Shown: piece by piece, positions 12,583 to 25,883 of the stretch | Position numbering within the stretch: the stretch's first letter is position 1 | How the letters are laid out: every line of letters begins with the position of its first letter | Assembly (NCBI GenBank): GCA_037975125.1 | Contig: CM075853.1 | Coordinates: forward strand, 68,766,268 to 68,830,267 | DNA: 64,000 bases | DNA from: Latrodectus hesperus | Taxonomy: Eukaryota; Arthropoda; Arachnida; Araneae; Theridiidae | Reading direction: 5' to 3' | Made by a program: the position numbers and the translations under genes | The notes under the pieces: model-generated | Seen by the model: the letters and a program-made list of their open reading frames with translations, nothing else | What the model was told of the DNA's origin: nothing | Databases searched by the model: none

Positions 12583-15462
12583 TTTTAAGTGACACTAGTT
12601 GAGTGATCACTGTTGCACATCTTTTTCAGTGCATCAGGTGAGCTGCCATCAAATGGTCAATGTTTTGATTAAACAATTCTGAATTGAACTGTAACCTAGA
12701 AAGATACTTGCAGAAGTTTTTTGGCAACAACCTTCAGATTCCTTCTTTGGACTGGTGGTATTTCTCCGAAATATCACACAAGGCAATTAATGCACACTTT
12801 TCTCGAAAGCAGAAGAATAAATAATAAATGAATAAGACTAAATCCAACACTAATGAAATGTTTTAATACGCTAATTCCATTCAAAATAAATACAATAATC
12901 TGCATCTCAATCTGTTTATCCTTTGAATTTTTGTCTGAGAATGTGGCTGTACCTAATGGAATAAAACTTATGCTAGGATGTTGATCGTTTAGCTAATTTA
13001 AAACATAAGCTACGTTTCATTTCAAAACTTTTATATTTATACTACATTTAAATTGTGATGAACACTGATTTGAGTATATTGTAAAGTTGCTTGTCATGAT
13101 GCAAATCCCGGGAAAAAAATAATAAGATACAGACAACCGTTAAAGTCACCACTTCAGTTGCTTCAGACTTGAACAAAAAACAACGAACACCTGTCAAAAA
13201 ACGATGATACGCAATGACCAAGGTTACATTGTGTAGGCACACAAATCATATCATACATATTAATCTCTTGCAGCAAAAATTATAAATTCAAAAGAAGGAA
13301 TTTTTTAAGATAGATTCACAAAATTCACAAGATGATTGATATCTATTTAGACACCAAATGTCATTTTTTATCATAAAATACCTATATAATAGAAGACTTG
13401 CATATAAAATATCTTCTAATAGCTATGCACTGATAATGGGAAGAATATTTAATTATCATATTTGTGTTATGGAATTTAAAAAAAAAAAAATCTGTCTGAT
13501 ACAAGTAAAGAAGACCCAACTTATATTCAACTAGAATACGCGTAGTTGCAAGAAATGAGCAGAAAAATTTCGCATGGCCTTGAAACTAAGTTACTTTTAA
13601 AAAATACATTGTTTTCAAGGTTAAATTAGCAATTCCAATCTTCAGTAAAGAAAAATTGCTCCGTACTGCGTGGCCTGTAACTTCTGTCAGAAAGTTATTG
13701 AATATAATCCATTGTTAAAAATGTTTTTTACCTAAAAGCTTCATTAAAAATTAATTGAAAAACATTAACTTAAAAGATTAATTTTGTAGTTAATTTTAAC
13801 ATTTTGGATGGATTGGCCACGGAGCACATTTTCCAAATCTTTGAATAACTTTTATTATTTACTTAAAAATCAAATTTTTACTTGAAACACATAGGTTTTC
13901 TTTTCAAAAATATGTGTAATCATTTTATTCTTCTTTTAAACTTTCATACTATTACTTTTTTACACATGGTAAAATTAATTCTTTTTCATATCTAACCACA
14001 TTTTAAATGATAAATTGGTTCATAACCAGTAACAAACAATGAAATTGGTTTTACACAGTTAATACTTTAAGAGTAATTTTTGATTTAAAGGCTAAATTTT
14101 CTTATAGATGAGGATTCTTTTAGATGTCGGAAATTTGTTGTAATAAATTATAATTATTAAAAATATAAATTCACATAATTCAAAAAATTACAATAGAAAA
14201 TGTTTAAAGAACTGTAACAGAGCAACGCCCTCTAATGGTCATAAACGAACTGAATGAACGAGTTGAGCTCTAACCCTAGAAACTGCTGCTGCTCGAATAT
14301 GATTATCAGGGTTGTTTTGTGTTAATGTTCTTATGTTTTCGTTTCTGTGTTGTGTGTGTGTGATTTCTCTGTGTTACATAGATGTTAAATAAATATATAA
14401 ATAAGCTAGCCGTGTGTAAAATTATTCTTCATACACACATCACATAACTTAAATAAATGAATATAAAAATATAGGTTAAATATGATTGCTGAAGTCATTT
14501 AAATTTCTCGTCTATTCTGCTCTCTAGTTGAATTTTTAAATTTAAGCCCCTATTTTAAACTTTAAAAATTATTTAATGCTAATTATATTTGGCAGTAATT
14601 TTAAAATATTGTCAAATATTTTATGTAATATGGGTATACAAAATATCATAAATTGAAAGAACATTTTAGTTATTAGTTGTTGAAGACGTTGTACTTTATA
14701 AAATTTGAATTATTTTCTTTAATCAGAATAAAAATTTTGCAATTTACATGTTAAGTAGGGGAATTCTTATTTAATGATATAAATATCGATTTTTTACGTC
14801 TAATTGGAATTTATTTAGATTATAAGTGACTTGAAGTGAGAGAGAGTGTATATTAAGTTATTAATTATTGCGATGATACATTATTTCACCTACATTACTC
14901 AATAAATGAACATTCACTATTGAAGAATATTACATATTTTCATTAAATAACTTTGTAACATGAAAATAAAATACATTCTTATACAACAATTTGAATTAAA
15001 ATAATAAATGATTTTTCGAATGAGAATTCGAAATATTTGAATAAGGGAAAAATTCAATGATTCAATTTTCGTATCTCGAATCTACAAATTTGTTAATTAT
15101 ATTGTTTCCATTTTTTTTAAAATTCAGTTAAATAATTTCAAAATAAATCCTCGAAGCAATAACAACAGTACCAATTTATTAAATTGTTGCTGGAACTGGT
15201 AGATAATCTTCGATTCCTTGTAAATTTTGAATTATCTGAAAATACTTATCAATTTGTAGAACAATAATTATGTTACCATAATTAAATTTTCGATAATCTT
15301 AACAATTTTTTTTACCTATACAATATCAATACAACTTAAGGCTATTTTAATTTGAAAAAATAGAAGTTTCTTATGATGTGTCCTAGAATAAAAAAGAATA
15401 TAAAATTTCTTATGGACATTGAACACATCATGTGCTTTATTCATTTTGACACTATTATTTTG
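12583..15462. other. AT-rich intergenic DNA, no gene seen
   Basis: I find no recognisable protein, RNA gene or terminal-repeat element. The small minus-strand frame at 13048-13242 lacks family features. Confidence 0.55.
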
Positions 15463-15625
15463 TTTGTTGGTACTTAACATGGTATCACATTGGTTTATTC
15501 CATATTGAATCTAATACCACAAATATAATAAAAGGTTTTGAGATAAATTCTAGAATCACCAGGAAAGGGTGAAAATCAGCTTTGGCCAAAACTTCCATCC
15601 GGAATGAATTTTCAAGAATGGGCGG
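15463..15625 (+). repeat. 163-bp direct repeat, copy 1
   Basis: Matches 16174-16336 without gaps and with six substitutions (about 96% identity). It starts TTTGTTGGTACTTAACATGG and ends at GGGCGG, where similarity stops abruptly on both copies. Its function is unknown. A minus-strand frame (15485-15754) overlaps this copy but has no family likeness. Confidence 0.9.
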
Positions 15626-16134
15626 AAACTTATTCGTAGAATAAGATAAAAACCTCCAGAACACATGTTGGATAATATGCCATAAATCACGTACACAACT
15701 GTTACTGCTTTCACTGTTTCTTGCTACTAAATAACGAGAAATAGCAAATAACACGTTGAAATATTCCGTATCTCAAACTTTTTATTTTTGCTCACCTGAG
15801 GGATTAAATTCCCAATTACTACTCAATTTTGAATCGCATTTAAAGGGCAAGTCAATATCAAGGCCAATGTCTTCCTATCCACTTTACGCTTTAATAGTAT
15901 AAAGATGTTAAGTCTTACGAAGTATTAACGTGCACAGACTCTTTTAATTTGATGTTCTGCTTGCCAGGTATCACAATCTCATTAATTTCCGCACAACAGA
16001 GCGACTCTTTTCCCCTACTAGAAACTTCCTGATTGTGAGAATTATAGCGTGCAGGTTAACTGTGGTTTTTAATAATGGCAGCGCACACCATATATTGAAA
16101 TTAACTGAATTTTATTGCTAATTAAAGATATGCT

Positions 16135-16166
16135 AAAAAATCGCAAATACAAAATTGCGATTTTTT
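16135..16166. repeat. Inverted repeat, 12-bp arms
   Basis: AAAAAATCGCAA and TTGCGATTTTTT separated by eight bases, directly before the second 163-bp repeat copy. It could mark an element boundary. Confidence 0.85.
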
Positions 16167-16173
16167 AAATAAA

Positions 16174-16336
16174 TTTGTTGGTACTTAACATGGTATCACA
16201 TTGGTTTATTCCATATTGAACCTAATACCACAAATATAATAAAAGGTTTTGAGATAAATTCTAGAATCACCTGGAAAGGGTGGAAATCAGCTTTGGTCAT
16301 AACTTCCATCCGGAATGAATTTTCAAAAATGGGCGG
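16174..16336 (+). repeat. 163-bp direct repeat, copy 2
   Basis: Second copy of the 15463-15625 repeat, 711 bases downstream in the same orientation. It is preceded at 16135-16166 by a hairpin and followed by unrelated sequence. Confidence 0.9.
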
Positions 16337-16607
16337 TCTAGGGTAGGTAGAAAGTTTTTCTAGCTGCTGCTGCCAACTTCCGAGCAGAAGTGTTTCACCA
16401 CAGAATTATCACAGCCTCCTTACTATGAGAGAGATTCAGTGCCAGATATAGGGTTGATGAATCCTAAATTATTTTTTAAGAGTAATTTAATATTTAAATA
16501 ATAAAATTGCTTCGTACAAATAGAGTTACTGTTTCAGTGTCAGATTGTCGATTCGTTTTGTGTTCTAGATAAAGATAGCCTAAGAGAAAACGACCCTGAG
16601 AGTTATA

Positions 16608-18245
16608 CACTTAGTCACAAAAGTAAGTATGCAGAGTGTATGTGATGATGTCCTATGAAAACAAAAGCAGACCTACAATATTAGAGTTTTCAAATTAACG
16701 ATTTATTTCAATTACAGCAAAATCGAGCTTAATAACAAAATGAAAAATATTTAAAAAATACAAATATTTAATTATCAAGATGAGCTTAACTTAAAATAAG
16801 ATGTAATTTACATCATAAAAATAAGTATGCAAACCAAAACAAAAAGACATTAATATATAAAATTTTACAATTTTTTAAAAAAGTTAGTAATTTGTTGGAT
16901 AGCCTTTAACCTTCATAACAGCTCTCAATTTACATGGCACTGATTTTACTAAATTTTGCGTGACAGAAAATGGTATTTTCTGCCACTCCTCCAAAAGGGC
17001 TTTTTTTAGATCATTCTTAGTTTTGATCTCTTGCTTTCTAATTTGGCGATCGAGATAATCCCACAAGTGTTCAATAGGATTAAGATCAGGTGACTGCGGT
17101 GAGGTTTTTAGCTGTTTTCGCACGTTATAAGCAACCATTCCCGAACAACCCGAAGCAGTATGTTTGGGATCACTATCTTGTTGGAAAGAGAAGGATCCAT
17201 CGAGTCCCAATTTAGAAGCACTTTGGCTTAGATTATTCTTTAAAATATTCAAATAGTTACATTGTGTGTGTGTGATTCATTATTCCGTCGATTATAACTA
17301 AATTTCTTACCCAGTTGCTGTGCCATGCAACCCCAAACCATAATCGAACTACCACCGTGTTTTACAGTCCCTCTCATGTTCTTTAGTTCTAGAGCTGCAT
17401 TTGCTTTCTTCCAAACTTTTTGGTGTCCATCAGACCCGTGGATGTTAAATTTACTTTCATCCGAAAAAAGTCACGGAATTTCAAAAATTTCTGCCCTGCA
17501 TTATATTTTCTTTTGAAAAATCTATTCTCCTTTTGCGATTCACTTTGCTAACAAATGGTTTTCTTCGCATAGTTTGACCTGCCTTTCGTAATACCCGGTG
17601 ATTTATTTAAGGATTGCTTGACTTCGCAAAATTGTTTTTCACGTCAATTTTGGTGCGCTCTCTCTAATCTTTGGATTTTTTTTCACATTTCCAACAATAA
17701 TTCGCCTTTCTCGATCCGTGAAAATGGACGGTCGTCCCGTTCTTGGCTTGTTTAGAGTATTTCCCTCAGACTGGAACTTTTCAATGATTTTCTGCACTGT
17801 TGCAGGACTTTTGCCTGTGATTTTACCGATTTGTCTTTGGGACTTGCTTTCCTTATAAAGCTTTTGATAATTCTTTTCGACGTGGAGGCGTTGGTGAATT
17901 GTTGATGTACTTAAAGCTCAAACTTGCAAGTTTTGCAGCAGAACTTCTTAACTTATCACTACAATACGAAAAATCACTCGAAAAGTTTCATTCAGCCTAT
18001 TTAAAAGTCAAATATTCGGAGTGCATATATACTTTTGTGATTTAAATTTCTACTTGTAGCTAACAAAAATTATTCTTAAAGTTTTTAAAATATAATGAAT
18101 TGGTTTACTTTTCATTACTTTATGACTTGAATCAGAAGCTATAAACAACACTCTCCAGAATAATAGCTTTCTTATATTTATTTGAGAACTAGATCTTTTT
18201 CAAGACCTAAGCTATGAGTTGCATACTTACTTTTTTTAGCAAGTG
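16608..18245 (-). mobile_element. Tc1-like transposon, 1638 bp
   Basis: Inverted ends begin CACTTAGTCACAAAAGTAAG at the left and, read on the minus strand, CACTTGCTAAAAAAAGTAAG at the right. Both continue into TATGCA. TA dinucleotides flank both ends (16606-16607 and 18246-18247). The length is typical of Tc1 elements. The coding strand is minus. Confidence 0.92.
16884..17900 (-). pseudogene. Tc1 transposase pseudogene (DD34E)
   Basis: On the minus strand from about 17900 downward there is an HTH/HTH_Tc3-like region (QIGKITGKSPATVQKIIEKF, then GRPSIFTDRERRII), then a stretch broken by stops and shifts. Next comes SDESKFNIHGSDGHQKVWKK with the first catalytic Asp (about 17470-17410), then SSIMVWGCM. 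The last 122 residues (16884-17252) are open and contain FQQDSDPKHTA with the second Asp and SPDLNPIEHLWDYLD with the final Glu. The three catalytic residues are present, but several stops and frameshifts in the middle make it inactive. The plus-strand frame at 17325-17516 is a shadow. Confidence 0.9.
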
Positions 18246-18247
18246 TA

Positions 18248-21129
18248 GGTTGAAACTTCCCTATATTAAAATACTTCATCGGCATTACGTCTCACAAGAA
18301 ATTTCATGGAAATGTAAATTTTAGAAAGTGTACAAAAAATTCGTTTGGATTAAGAAAGGCTGCAATTTAGTTTTTTTTTTATTTGGCTCAAAAATTCACA
18401 ATTAAAATCACTGTACCCCAAATAAAAATTAACTTCAAACTTATTAAAATTAGCAACATGATTTTTTTAGTGATAGCTATTTTGAATGCATTTTCTCTAA
18501 TTATTGCAGGTTAATTTTAAAATATAATGCAGGATACTTTTATAAATTTGAAAAAAAAAATTCAAAATAGGAGATATATTGGCAACAGTTTTTGCTTAAT
18601 ATCGCCCGCGTGTGCTTAAAATTGAGTTTAATTTTTGATCTTCGAAATTAATAATATAAAGTATTTTGTAAACAATTTCACATAATGCTTTTAAATTAAA
18701 AAATTCTCTCTCTCTCTATCAGTCATCTATGCAACAAATGGATTTATTCTTATATTGGTACAATTATACTTTGTTGATTTTTAAAAATTTTACGTCTCAT
18801 GTGTCAGATTATCAGGAGACAGAATATTCATAATTCTTAATGAGTATATTCTTGCTGTGTTTCATGCATTATACAAATTGGTGAAAGGTCGATGATCTGC
18901 CAACTATGGATCTGGTGCTCTTATAAAATCAGTGATTGATTCAAATAATATCTTTCTTTTTTAAAATAATATTGAAAAAAATTACAAAGGATTCACCATT
19001 ATCCAATTGTAAGAACATGCTCTTCCGAGTAGATTTAAGTTTCAATTACAGCCTTTACTATAATGCAGAATGTGAATTTTGAGTTTCTGCTTTCTGCATT
19101 ACACGTTCATCGGCGTTGATGAATGGAACTTTTTGGGCCTTCTGCCATGCATCTCAGGAATACGACCAACTGTTCCAGAAGACGAATTCCTGTGGATAAT
19201 AAACCTTGCAATAGTTTCTAGTCGTTAGATAGTCCAACATGCGATGTAAAAAATTACAGTCTTGATCAGCTAGTAGGATTGTATTCTTAGGAGCAGAAAA
19301 TTGCAGATTGAATCCCAACTGAATAGCGAAATATAAAAATTGCTATTCGTTCTTAAGTAGGCTTGTCTATTAAAACTACAATTTTTGGATTTTCCAAGTT
19401 TTCCTTTGAATACGAATAGAATAGAATGAATACATGCAGCCCATCATTAATAAAATTCCTTTTTGAAAATTAAATATGTTGTGAGTACTCACAAAAAAGT
19501 AAACATTTTATAAAAATTAAATTATCTATTACTGAGCCATGCATATATAATTTTATTTTGCAACGTTTAATGATAATTTCCTTTTAAAAAATAAATTGGG
19601 GAATACACTTCCCAATATTTTTAATAGAGTTAACAATCTGGATTTTTTAAAAAATACTACGATTTGTAGAAAAGTTGACTAAAATATATAAAGTTCAAAT
19701 AGCATTGCTTCAGTAATTGATGGATAAATTTTTTTAAATTGAAAATAAGACATTCATTTACAATTACAATTGAAAACTAATTATTTATGTTACTTAGATA
19801 TTTATTCACTGTCTCAGAAGTAAATTTAAATTAAAAATATATAAATTAATAAAATGATGATAATATTCGAAGACTAAAGGATATGTGTAATTGTGAAGTA
19901 GCTATTTTGAAAAAAGTAGTTAATAAAAAGTCTTCCTCCGTTTACTATTATAAAAACTGGGAAACAATTTAAATAGGCGAAAATTCTACATTAATTGAAT
20001 TTGCATCCACTCATTGGTTTGCGACACATGTTACACTGAAGAAAAATGGAAAAGAAGTATTTCTACTCAGGAAGAAAAACGAGTTGAAAGGAAACTAGAA
20101 TGATCAACTTATTTATTAAAAAAATACAACCTTGAGATCTTGACACTTAAGAATCTATAAAACCTTTCCTGTTTTTTTTTTTACATTAACTTTTCCACCT
20201 TATTTCCTAGCTGTCAACTGGAAAACCATTTAAAATCTGTTAAACATTAGAGAAAGCAAGAATCTTTATCTTTTCTTTTACAATGAATTATTTTTTCGAA
20301 GGTCATTCTTATTTACATTTTCTTTCATCGTCTTAAACTTGAAACTCTTTCTTTTCTCTTTTATTTTAGATAACTACTAGCAAAATTATCATGCACTGTT
20401 TGGGTATTCATTTTGTTAATCAATCAAAGTAGTTAAACAAGTAAGTGAATCATAAAACAAATTTTATTTAAAAGTATTTAGAATTATTAGTAACACCTTA
20501 GAAATGTAAAAAATAAACATTCTTTTTGTATTTCAAATTTATTTTAATAATAATTTAACAAAATCGAAAATTATTAATTTGAAATAATAGGGCCAACAGT
20601 ATTGCTGTGTTTGAGACGTTGAAAACATTGTGTTCGGCACTAATCCATACCAATTTCTATTATTCTTAAGTATTATCCTTTCCTAATTAAAGATACAGCG
20701 GAGCTTTCAGAATTCTATTGGATTAAATAGGGGAATAAATGTTATAGTAATTCAGGGGGATTAACAGTTAAATGGAATCATTTTTGGACATTTTATTTTT
20801 AATTCTAAATCACTATTCAATGACACTGCGAGTTGAGCTTAAGATCAAACCATTTCAGAAATGTTAGTATATTTGCAAAACATATCATAAAATATAGATT
20901 TAATGTGAAATCCGATCGTTTTTGATTTTTATTTTCATTTCACTTCATTCTTATCCACATTTTAATGACGAATGGACTCAACATTATCCGTTGAAACCCA
21001 GCGAATCTGAAAATTTTGATTTCACTTTCAAATCAAACATTTTTAAGTACATTTTACATATCCTCAGACATTCCAGGATTATAAGCTGAAATCGGTACTT
21101 GTAATTGAACGCATACATATGATTGGATT
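18248..21129. other. AT-rich intergenic DNA, no gene seen
   Basis: No supported coding or RNA feature. A slightly GC-richer patch around 19080-19230 has no frame and no recognisable family. Confidence 0.55.
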
Positions 21130-21142
21130 CCTTTACATGTAT

Positions 21143-21329
21143 GCCGAGCTGGCAGCCGAATGGTTAGCGCTCTTGCCTTCGGTTCAACAGTTCGTGGGTT
21201 CGAATCCCACCTTGAGCATATGGATGTTTGTAGTGGTTCGGAATCCACTTTAAACCGTAAGTCCCGGTCTAATTAGCCCTCGTGTGCAAAAAATGACCGT
21301 TGAGCGACAAACAAACCAAACCAAACTAA
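21143..21329 (+). mobile_element. tRNA-derived SINE, 187 bp, intact with 13-bp target duplication
   Basis: The insertion is bounded by CCTTTACATGTAT on both sides (21130-21142 and 21330-21342). The 5' third looks like a class II (Ser/Leu-type) tRNA: an A-box-like stretch at TGGCAGCCGAATGG and a perfect B box GGTTCGAATCC at 21197-21207. It is followed by a tRNA-unrelated body and a 3' tail of CAAA/CCAAA repeats. RNA polymerase III would be expected to transcribe it from the internal boxes (family knowledge). The related copies elsewhere in this window suggest a family active in this genome. Confidence 0.9.
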
Positions 21330-21342
21330 CCTTTACATGTAT

Positions 21343-24300
21343 CAAATTACACAAATATATTGTAATTTTCTTTTCTATCAAATTCATTATATAGTGAGCA
21401 TCTCTTGAAAGCGCATTTTCAGTAGCTATTGATATATTCAGAGAAAATTCTACAAATTGCTGAAAAGATTTGGGACAGTTTTATGGAACAAAGAAGATCG
21501 GTTGAAATTCTAAGTGCAGAACAGTTAATCACAAAAATTTAAATTTATATCAAGTAATTAGTTTTTTAAGTTAAAAATAAAATTGAAATTAATTGTTAAG
21601 GAAGTAAATGATTTCTCCGGTTTTCATGCAATAAATGAGTTTTAGGCTACCAAACTCTTCAGCATTTCTATTATTAATAATTTTTTAATGTTGGGAAACT
21701 GGATAGCGGCTATGATTTGGGCACAGTTGTCCAAAAGTTTATCAAGAAGTTTGTTTCTGAACTTATTTTCAACGCATTTCACACTAGGGAAAGAAATACC
21801 ACACATATGTAGAACTGAACGCTGACTATACTTTGAGAGAAACCTGGACCAACATTGGGTATTTATCTGGAAGAAAAATAAGTCAAATATTTCCATATCT
21901 TAAAAAAAGGCATATTTATACATAAATCAGTTTGAAAATCAATGTGTTCTAATTCTATTGGAGCATTGTCATCTTGGAAACCAAAATATTCCTTGACATA
22001 AATAGCTAGTAGAGAACTTTTCAGCTACAATCTTTATAAAAGGGGATTTTACAAAATGTGCAGCTTGAAATTTTGTAAGGGTTTTGTTGAAATTATTTCT
22101 AAAATCTGTAAAAATTTCAATGTACTGTTTGCTGTTGCCTTATATTGTTTTTATAATTTAATAATAAAGTGCAGAGAAATCAAAGTTTACCTTTTAAAGT
22201 GTTAACATGAACTAATGAAAATGTCTTAGTGAGTTACTAATAGCTCACGATAAGCACTTTGATAATTACTGTTGCAGGTATTCGGAATTGAATTTTAATC
22301 CTTAAATCCTAGTTAAATTATTTCATGTGTGAAAATTTTATTGTAGATTTAAAATTCAAGCTTAAATTTATATTATTAATTCTATATAAAGAAAGGGATT
22401 TCTTAATAACTACATTTCTTTGAAGTTTGTTTCGTTTTTTTCTGGAAATGAAAGAATTTATGCTTACAACCACTCTGAATTCGGATAAGATAAAAATGGC
22501 TCTCGAAATACTTCTTGTTTCATAAGAACAATGTATTGCAGCTACAGTTACATAATATGTTTATAAAGCATGTAAATAAAGTTACAAGCTACTTTTTTAG
22601 CTTTATTATTTTTTAGCTGAGTTTTTAGCTTATGCTTATGTTCTTGAAAGATTATGCAAAATAAAGTTAGTTATTCATAACTGAATGCTTTTTTTTATTT
22701 ATGTCAAGATAACGATCTTCATTTCACTAGCAATTAGATTCTTCAAAATTTTATTTTTCTTGTATTTTCATATTAGGAAGCTTTATATATGAAGCAAAAT
22801 TTTCATTAATGTATCCATTATTCCATTTTTTAAAAAAACTTTATTAATTTTTAACATAATATAAAATTATTTTAAACTGATATGATATGAGATTTCTTTT
22901 AAATTTCAGTGGGAAATTTTACAAAATCTTACACTGAATTCTGAAATATTATAACAGTTGAGCCCTAATTTTTTATATCAGAAAGTTTTTGGAAAAAGAA
23001 ACTATTATAACCTTTTTAATTTTACGCAATGGATAATTTAATAATACAAGGGAGCTGTAAAGCTCTTTCTGAGGTGTTTTCAGTTTATCCCGTAGAAAGA
23101 TTATTACTTCAGGGTCTGAATTTAAATATCAGGTAATAGCAAATCTAGAAAATTCTGTAGCATACACCATATAAATGTACAGTATAAATCAATCATCATC
23201 TGCTTATAAAAATAATAGGACCAAAACTATAACATTCTGCTTTGAAGTATATACCATCTTTAAACGCGTTCAGTTTCCGCTAATATTTGAATCGCTGTCA
23301 AATGACAAGGTGGATATTGGAGTTTATGGCATTTGCTCCACTGCGCATTGCAACAGTAAAGGGACATTGCACATTATGGAAAATTTAACAAGTCTCTCAG
23401 CATGACGTCTTCGGATAGAAAAGATTTCAAGTACGAAAACTTCCGAAGTCTTGTGTGCAGGCACTTTCCATTATCTATCGCAATTCTAAATTACCTAGTT
23501 TTTTCTTAAAAATGTTGATGACATTGAAGTTGAGTATCTGCTAACTATAAATAGGTATTGTATATTTTCTAGTATTTTTTCATTGATTATTTGAGAAAAT
23601 AATTATTTGAGAACATATATTTTAAAACCAATTTTTAATTGTATTTTACAATAAGTAAAAATAACTATCAACATACATGTTTTTATAAAATAACAGTATG
23701 CAGTATGCAAATGGAAATGAAAAAGTGTCATGCATGGTTTTGACGATTAGCAAATAAGGAAGAGGATTGATTTATTTTTGCACCAAGGAAAAAGAAATAT
23801 ATTAGACGCTTGTTTTAACGAACTTCTAACTTACGAGCATTTACGATTTAAGAGCTAGTTTCTGCTCCCTAACATAATTTCATAAACGCAATGATAATTT
23901 TGATTCCGATTTAATTAAAATTATCATTTGCGTCTATCAGCCAGCTTGCAAATATTTTGAAAAATCTTTTTTACAAACTGATTTGATTCCATGGATGTTT
24001 TGTCTGCGATTTGATTTTTTGTCTGATTTATTTTTTTATCTTCGGGGTGAGAAACTTGGATCAACGCTTTTATTGGAGATTTGTAAATCCTTCAAATTAT
24101 TAACTAGTAACTATCATGGAAAGAAAACTAACTATCATTAACTAACTCTAACATATAATTATAGATACTAACTATCATGTTCAGGTTTAAATCATGGTAT
24201 TTGGAGAAATTGTGATGCGGAATTTCTCCCATATAATATAACTTCCTTTTTACTGCCAATGCATCGGAGTCTAATTAATATAGAACCAAGTATAAAATTC

Positions 24301-25620
24301 GAGAATGCTTTTAAAAGGAATGATTATATCTTGGAGTCACTTAATGAAATTGGTATTCTTTGCGCAATACACTTGTTAATCTGTGCTTGGAATGATGTTG
24401 TAGAAAGAAAGCTATTTAGGTAATTTTGATATAGCAAGCTTTATTAAAAAAAAGTTGCTGTATGTAAGCAAGAATATTTAATTGACAGCCAAGAACACTT
24501 ACTTTCGTCAAATAAACCTATTGCTGCCTAAAATATTATTTTAAGACTTTTTGAAACTAGACATAGATGTAATTTATTACTAAAGAAATATCGGGTATTA
24601 AATGATTAAGAATATAATGAATGTAAAAGGTAAAGAACTTTCAGATAGCAAGAAAAAAATGTCATATTGCTGTGACAATCTGTTAAATAAGCAAATGACA
24701 AGCAAATAGGAGTAAAGTACTTTTTTTGAGAAAACAGCAGTGAGATAAGCTTTACTACACAGAAGGAAATTTTGAAAATAAAATAAAATAAATTATAATT
24801 GATTATGTTACTCGATTTTTCATCAATACAACGATTATTTTAATCTGAACTTTATTTTGCATGTTTTTCTTAGTTAATCCAGACTAAATAATTTTTTCTA
24901 ATAGGTTCCTATTTATAAAAATCGAACAGTTGGTAAAAGAAAATAGTTTTAAGTATTAAGACATTTTATTTTTGAATTTAAAAAACTCTTTTGCCCGCCC
25001 CTACGAGTTTGTAAAAACAAAGGCCAACGGTATCAGTTTAGTGAAATGTCTAAATTTAGGTGTAGGTGCCAATTTTAGTTTAAACAACACTAATTTTGAT
25101 GATTGCAATAGTAGCTAATGCATGGAATTGCTTAAGCGATTAACTGCAATAATTATTTAAGCCAAGCAGATTGAGGAATACATGGAAACTTCTAAGCGAT
25201 GTAGATCAATTGGTAAGTTGGATGTTGGACAGTTTCAATCACCACACGTATAGTATTTTTGAACAACATTTGCGCTCTTGCAATTTTCTCTCAAAATCCG
25301 AAAGTTGTTACAAGCTTCGATTCTACAAAAAAATCTTCTTTTATTATTTAATATTAACTATATGAAATCTCACTATAGCTTTCAACACCTTAATATTTAT
25401 ATGAAGTTACCATTTTGTTTAATAATCTGAGCAATTATTTTATCAAATCAATACCATTCTCGTTTTCCTAGTGGCCCATTTTTAAATTCTGTGTTTTCAC
25501 TTTTAAAATCTTCACTTGTCTTTTTGAATGAGGTACACATAGTGAATTTTATTACATTGAATATTCCTAAAAACAAATTGCAGTTTTTATGTTTTCAGAC
25601 TTAACTGGTACTTTTTACTC
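21343..25620. other. AT-rich intergenic DNA, no gene seen
   Basis: Several short open frames (21642-21896 minus, 23175-23405 plus, 25171-25365 plus) show no family motif or splice partners. A somewhat GC-richer patch lies near 23260-23470. Nothing else is recognisable. Confidence 0.5.
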
Positions 25621-25627
25621 TTCTGCT

Positions 25628-25805
25628 TGTAAGCAGTGCTGCTGGGTTACCACTGGTGGTACATAAGGTCCAACTGGCCAATTCTAAGGCTGGGGAGTCT
25701 AATTGATACCAGCCCTGCCCCGTTTCTCAGGGTGAGTACTTGCATCGATGTGTCCGACTGTCCTCTATTTGTGGTAACACAAATAGCGGACATCATTTGT
25801 ATTAC
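25628..25805 (+). repeat. Unidentified GC-rich block with a strong hairpin
   Basis: Much richer in GC than its surroundings. It includes a perfect inverted repeat CTATTTGTG-gtaa-CACAAATAG at 25765-25786. It has no sustained protein likeness, although an open frame crosses it. It could be a SINE or DNA-transposon fragment. Confidence 0.4.
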
Positions 25806-25844
25806 CGAAGGAAATGTATTCAGAAAGCTTTATGATTGTACTAG

Positions 25845-25883
25845 TTGGTTGGTTGGTTGGTTGGGTTTTATGGCGCAAGATCC
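25845..25883 (-). mobile_element. 39-bp truncated retro-insertion with 15-bp target duplication
   Basis: A (TTGG)n run followed by GTTTTATGGCGCAAGATCC is flanked by perfect 15-mers TTATGATTGTACTAG (25830-25844 and 25884-25898). Read on the minus strand it ends in (CCAA)n, close to the CCAAA-type tail of the SINE at 21143. It therefore looks like an extreme 5'-truncated SINE/LINE copy. Confidence 0.75.

Noticed and set aside
15485..15754. 89-residue minus-strand frame overlapping the 163-bp repeat
   Set aside because: No motif; the second repeat copy does not keep the frame beyond the repeat.
17325..17516. Plus-strand 63-residue frame
   Set aside because: Shadow of the Tc1 transposase coded on the minus strand.
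21143..21215. A tRNA gene
   Set aside because: A and B boxes are present but the cloverleaf is imperfect, and the unit continues into a SINE body with a tail and target duplications.
23175..23405. 76-residue plus-strand frame
   Set aside because: No family likeness, no splice-compatible neighbours, and codon composition as expected from random AT-rich DNA.
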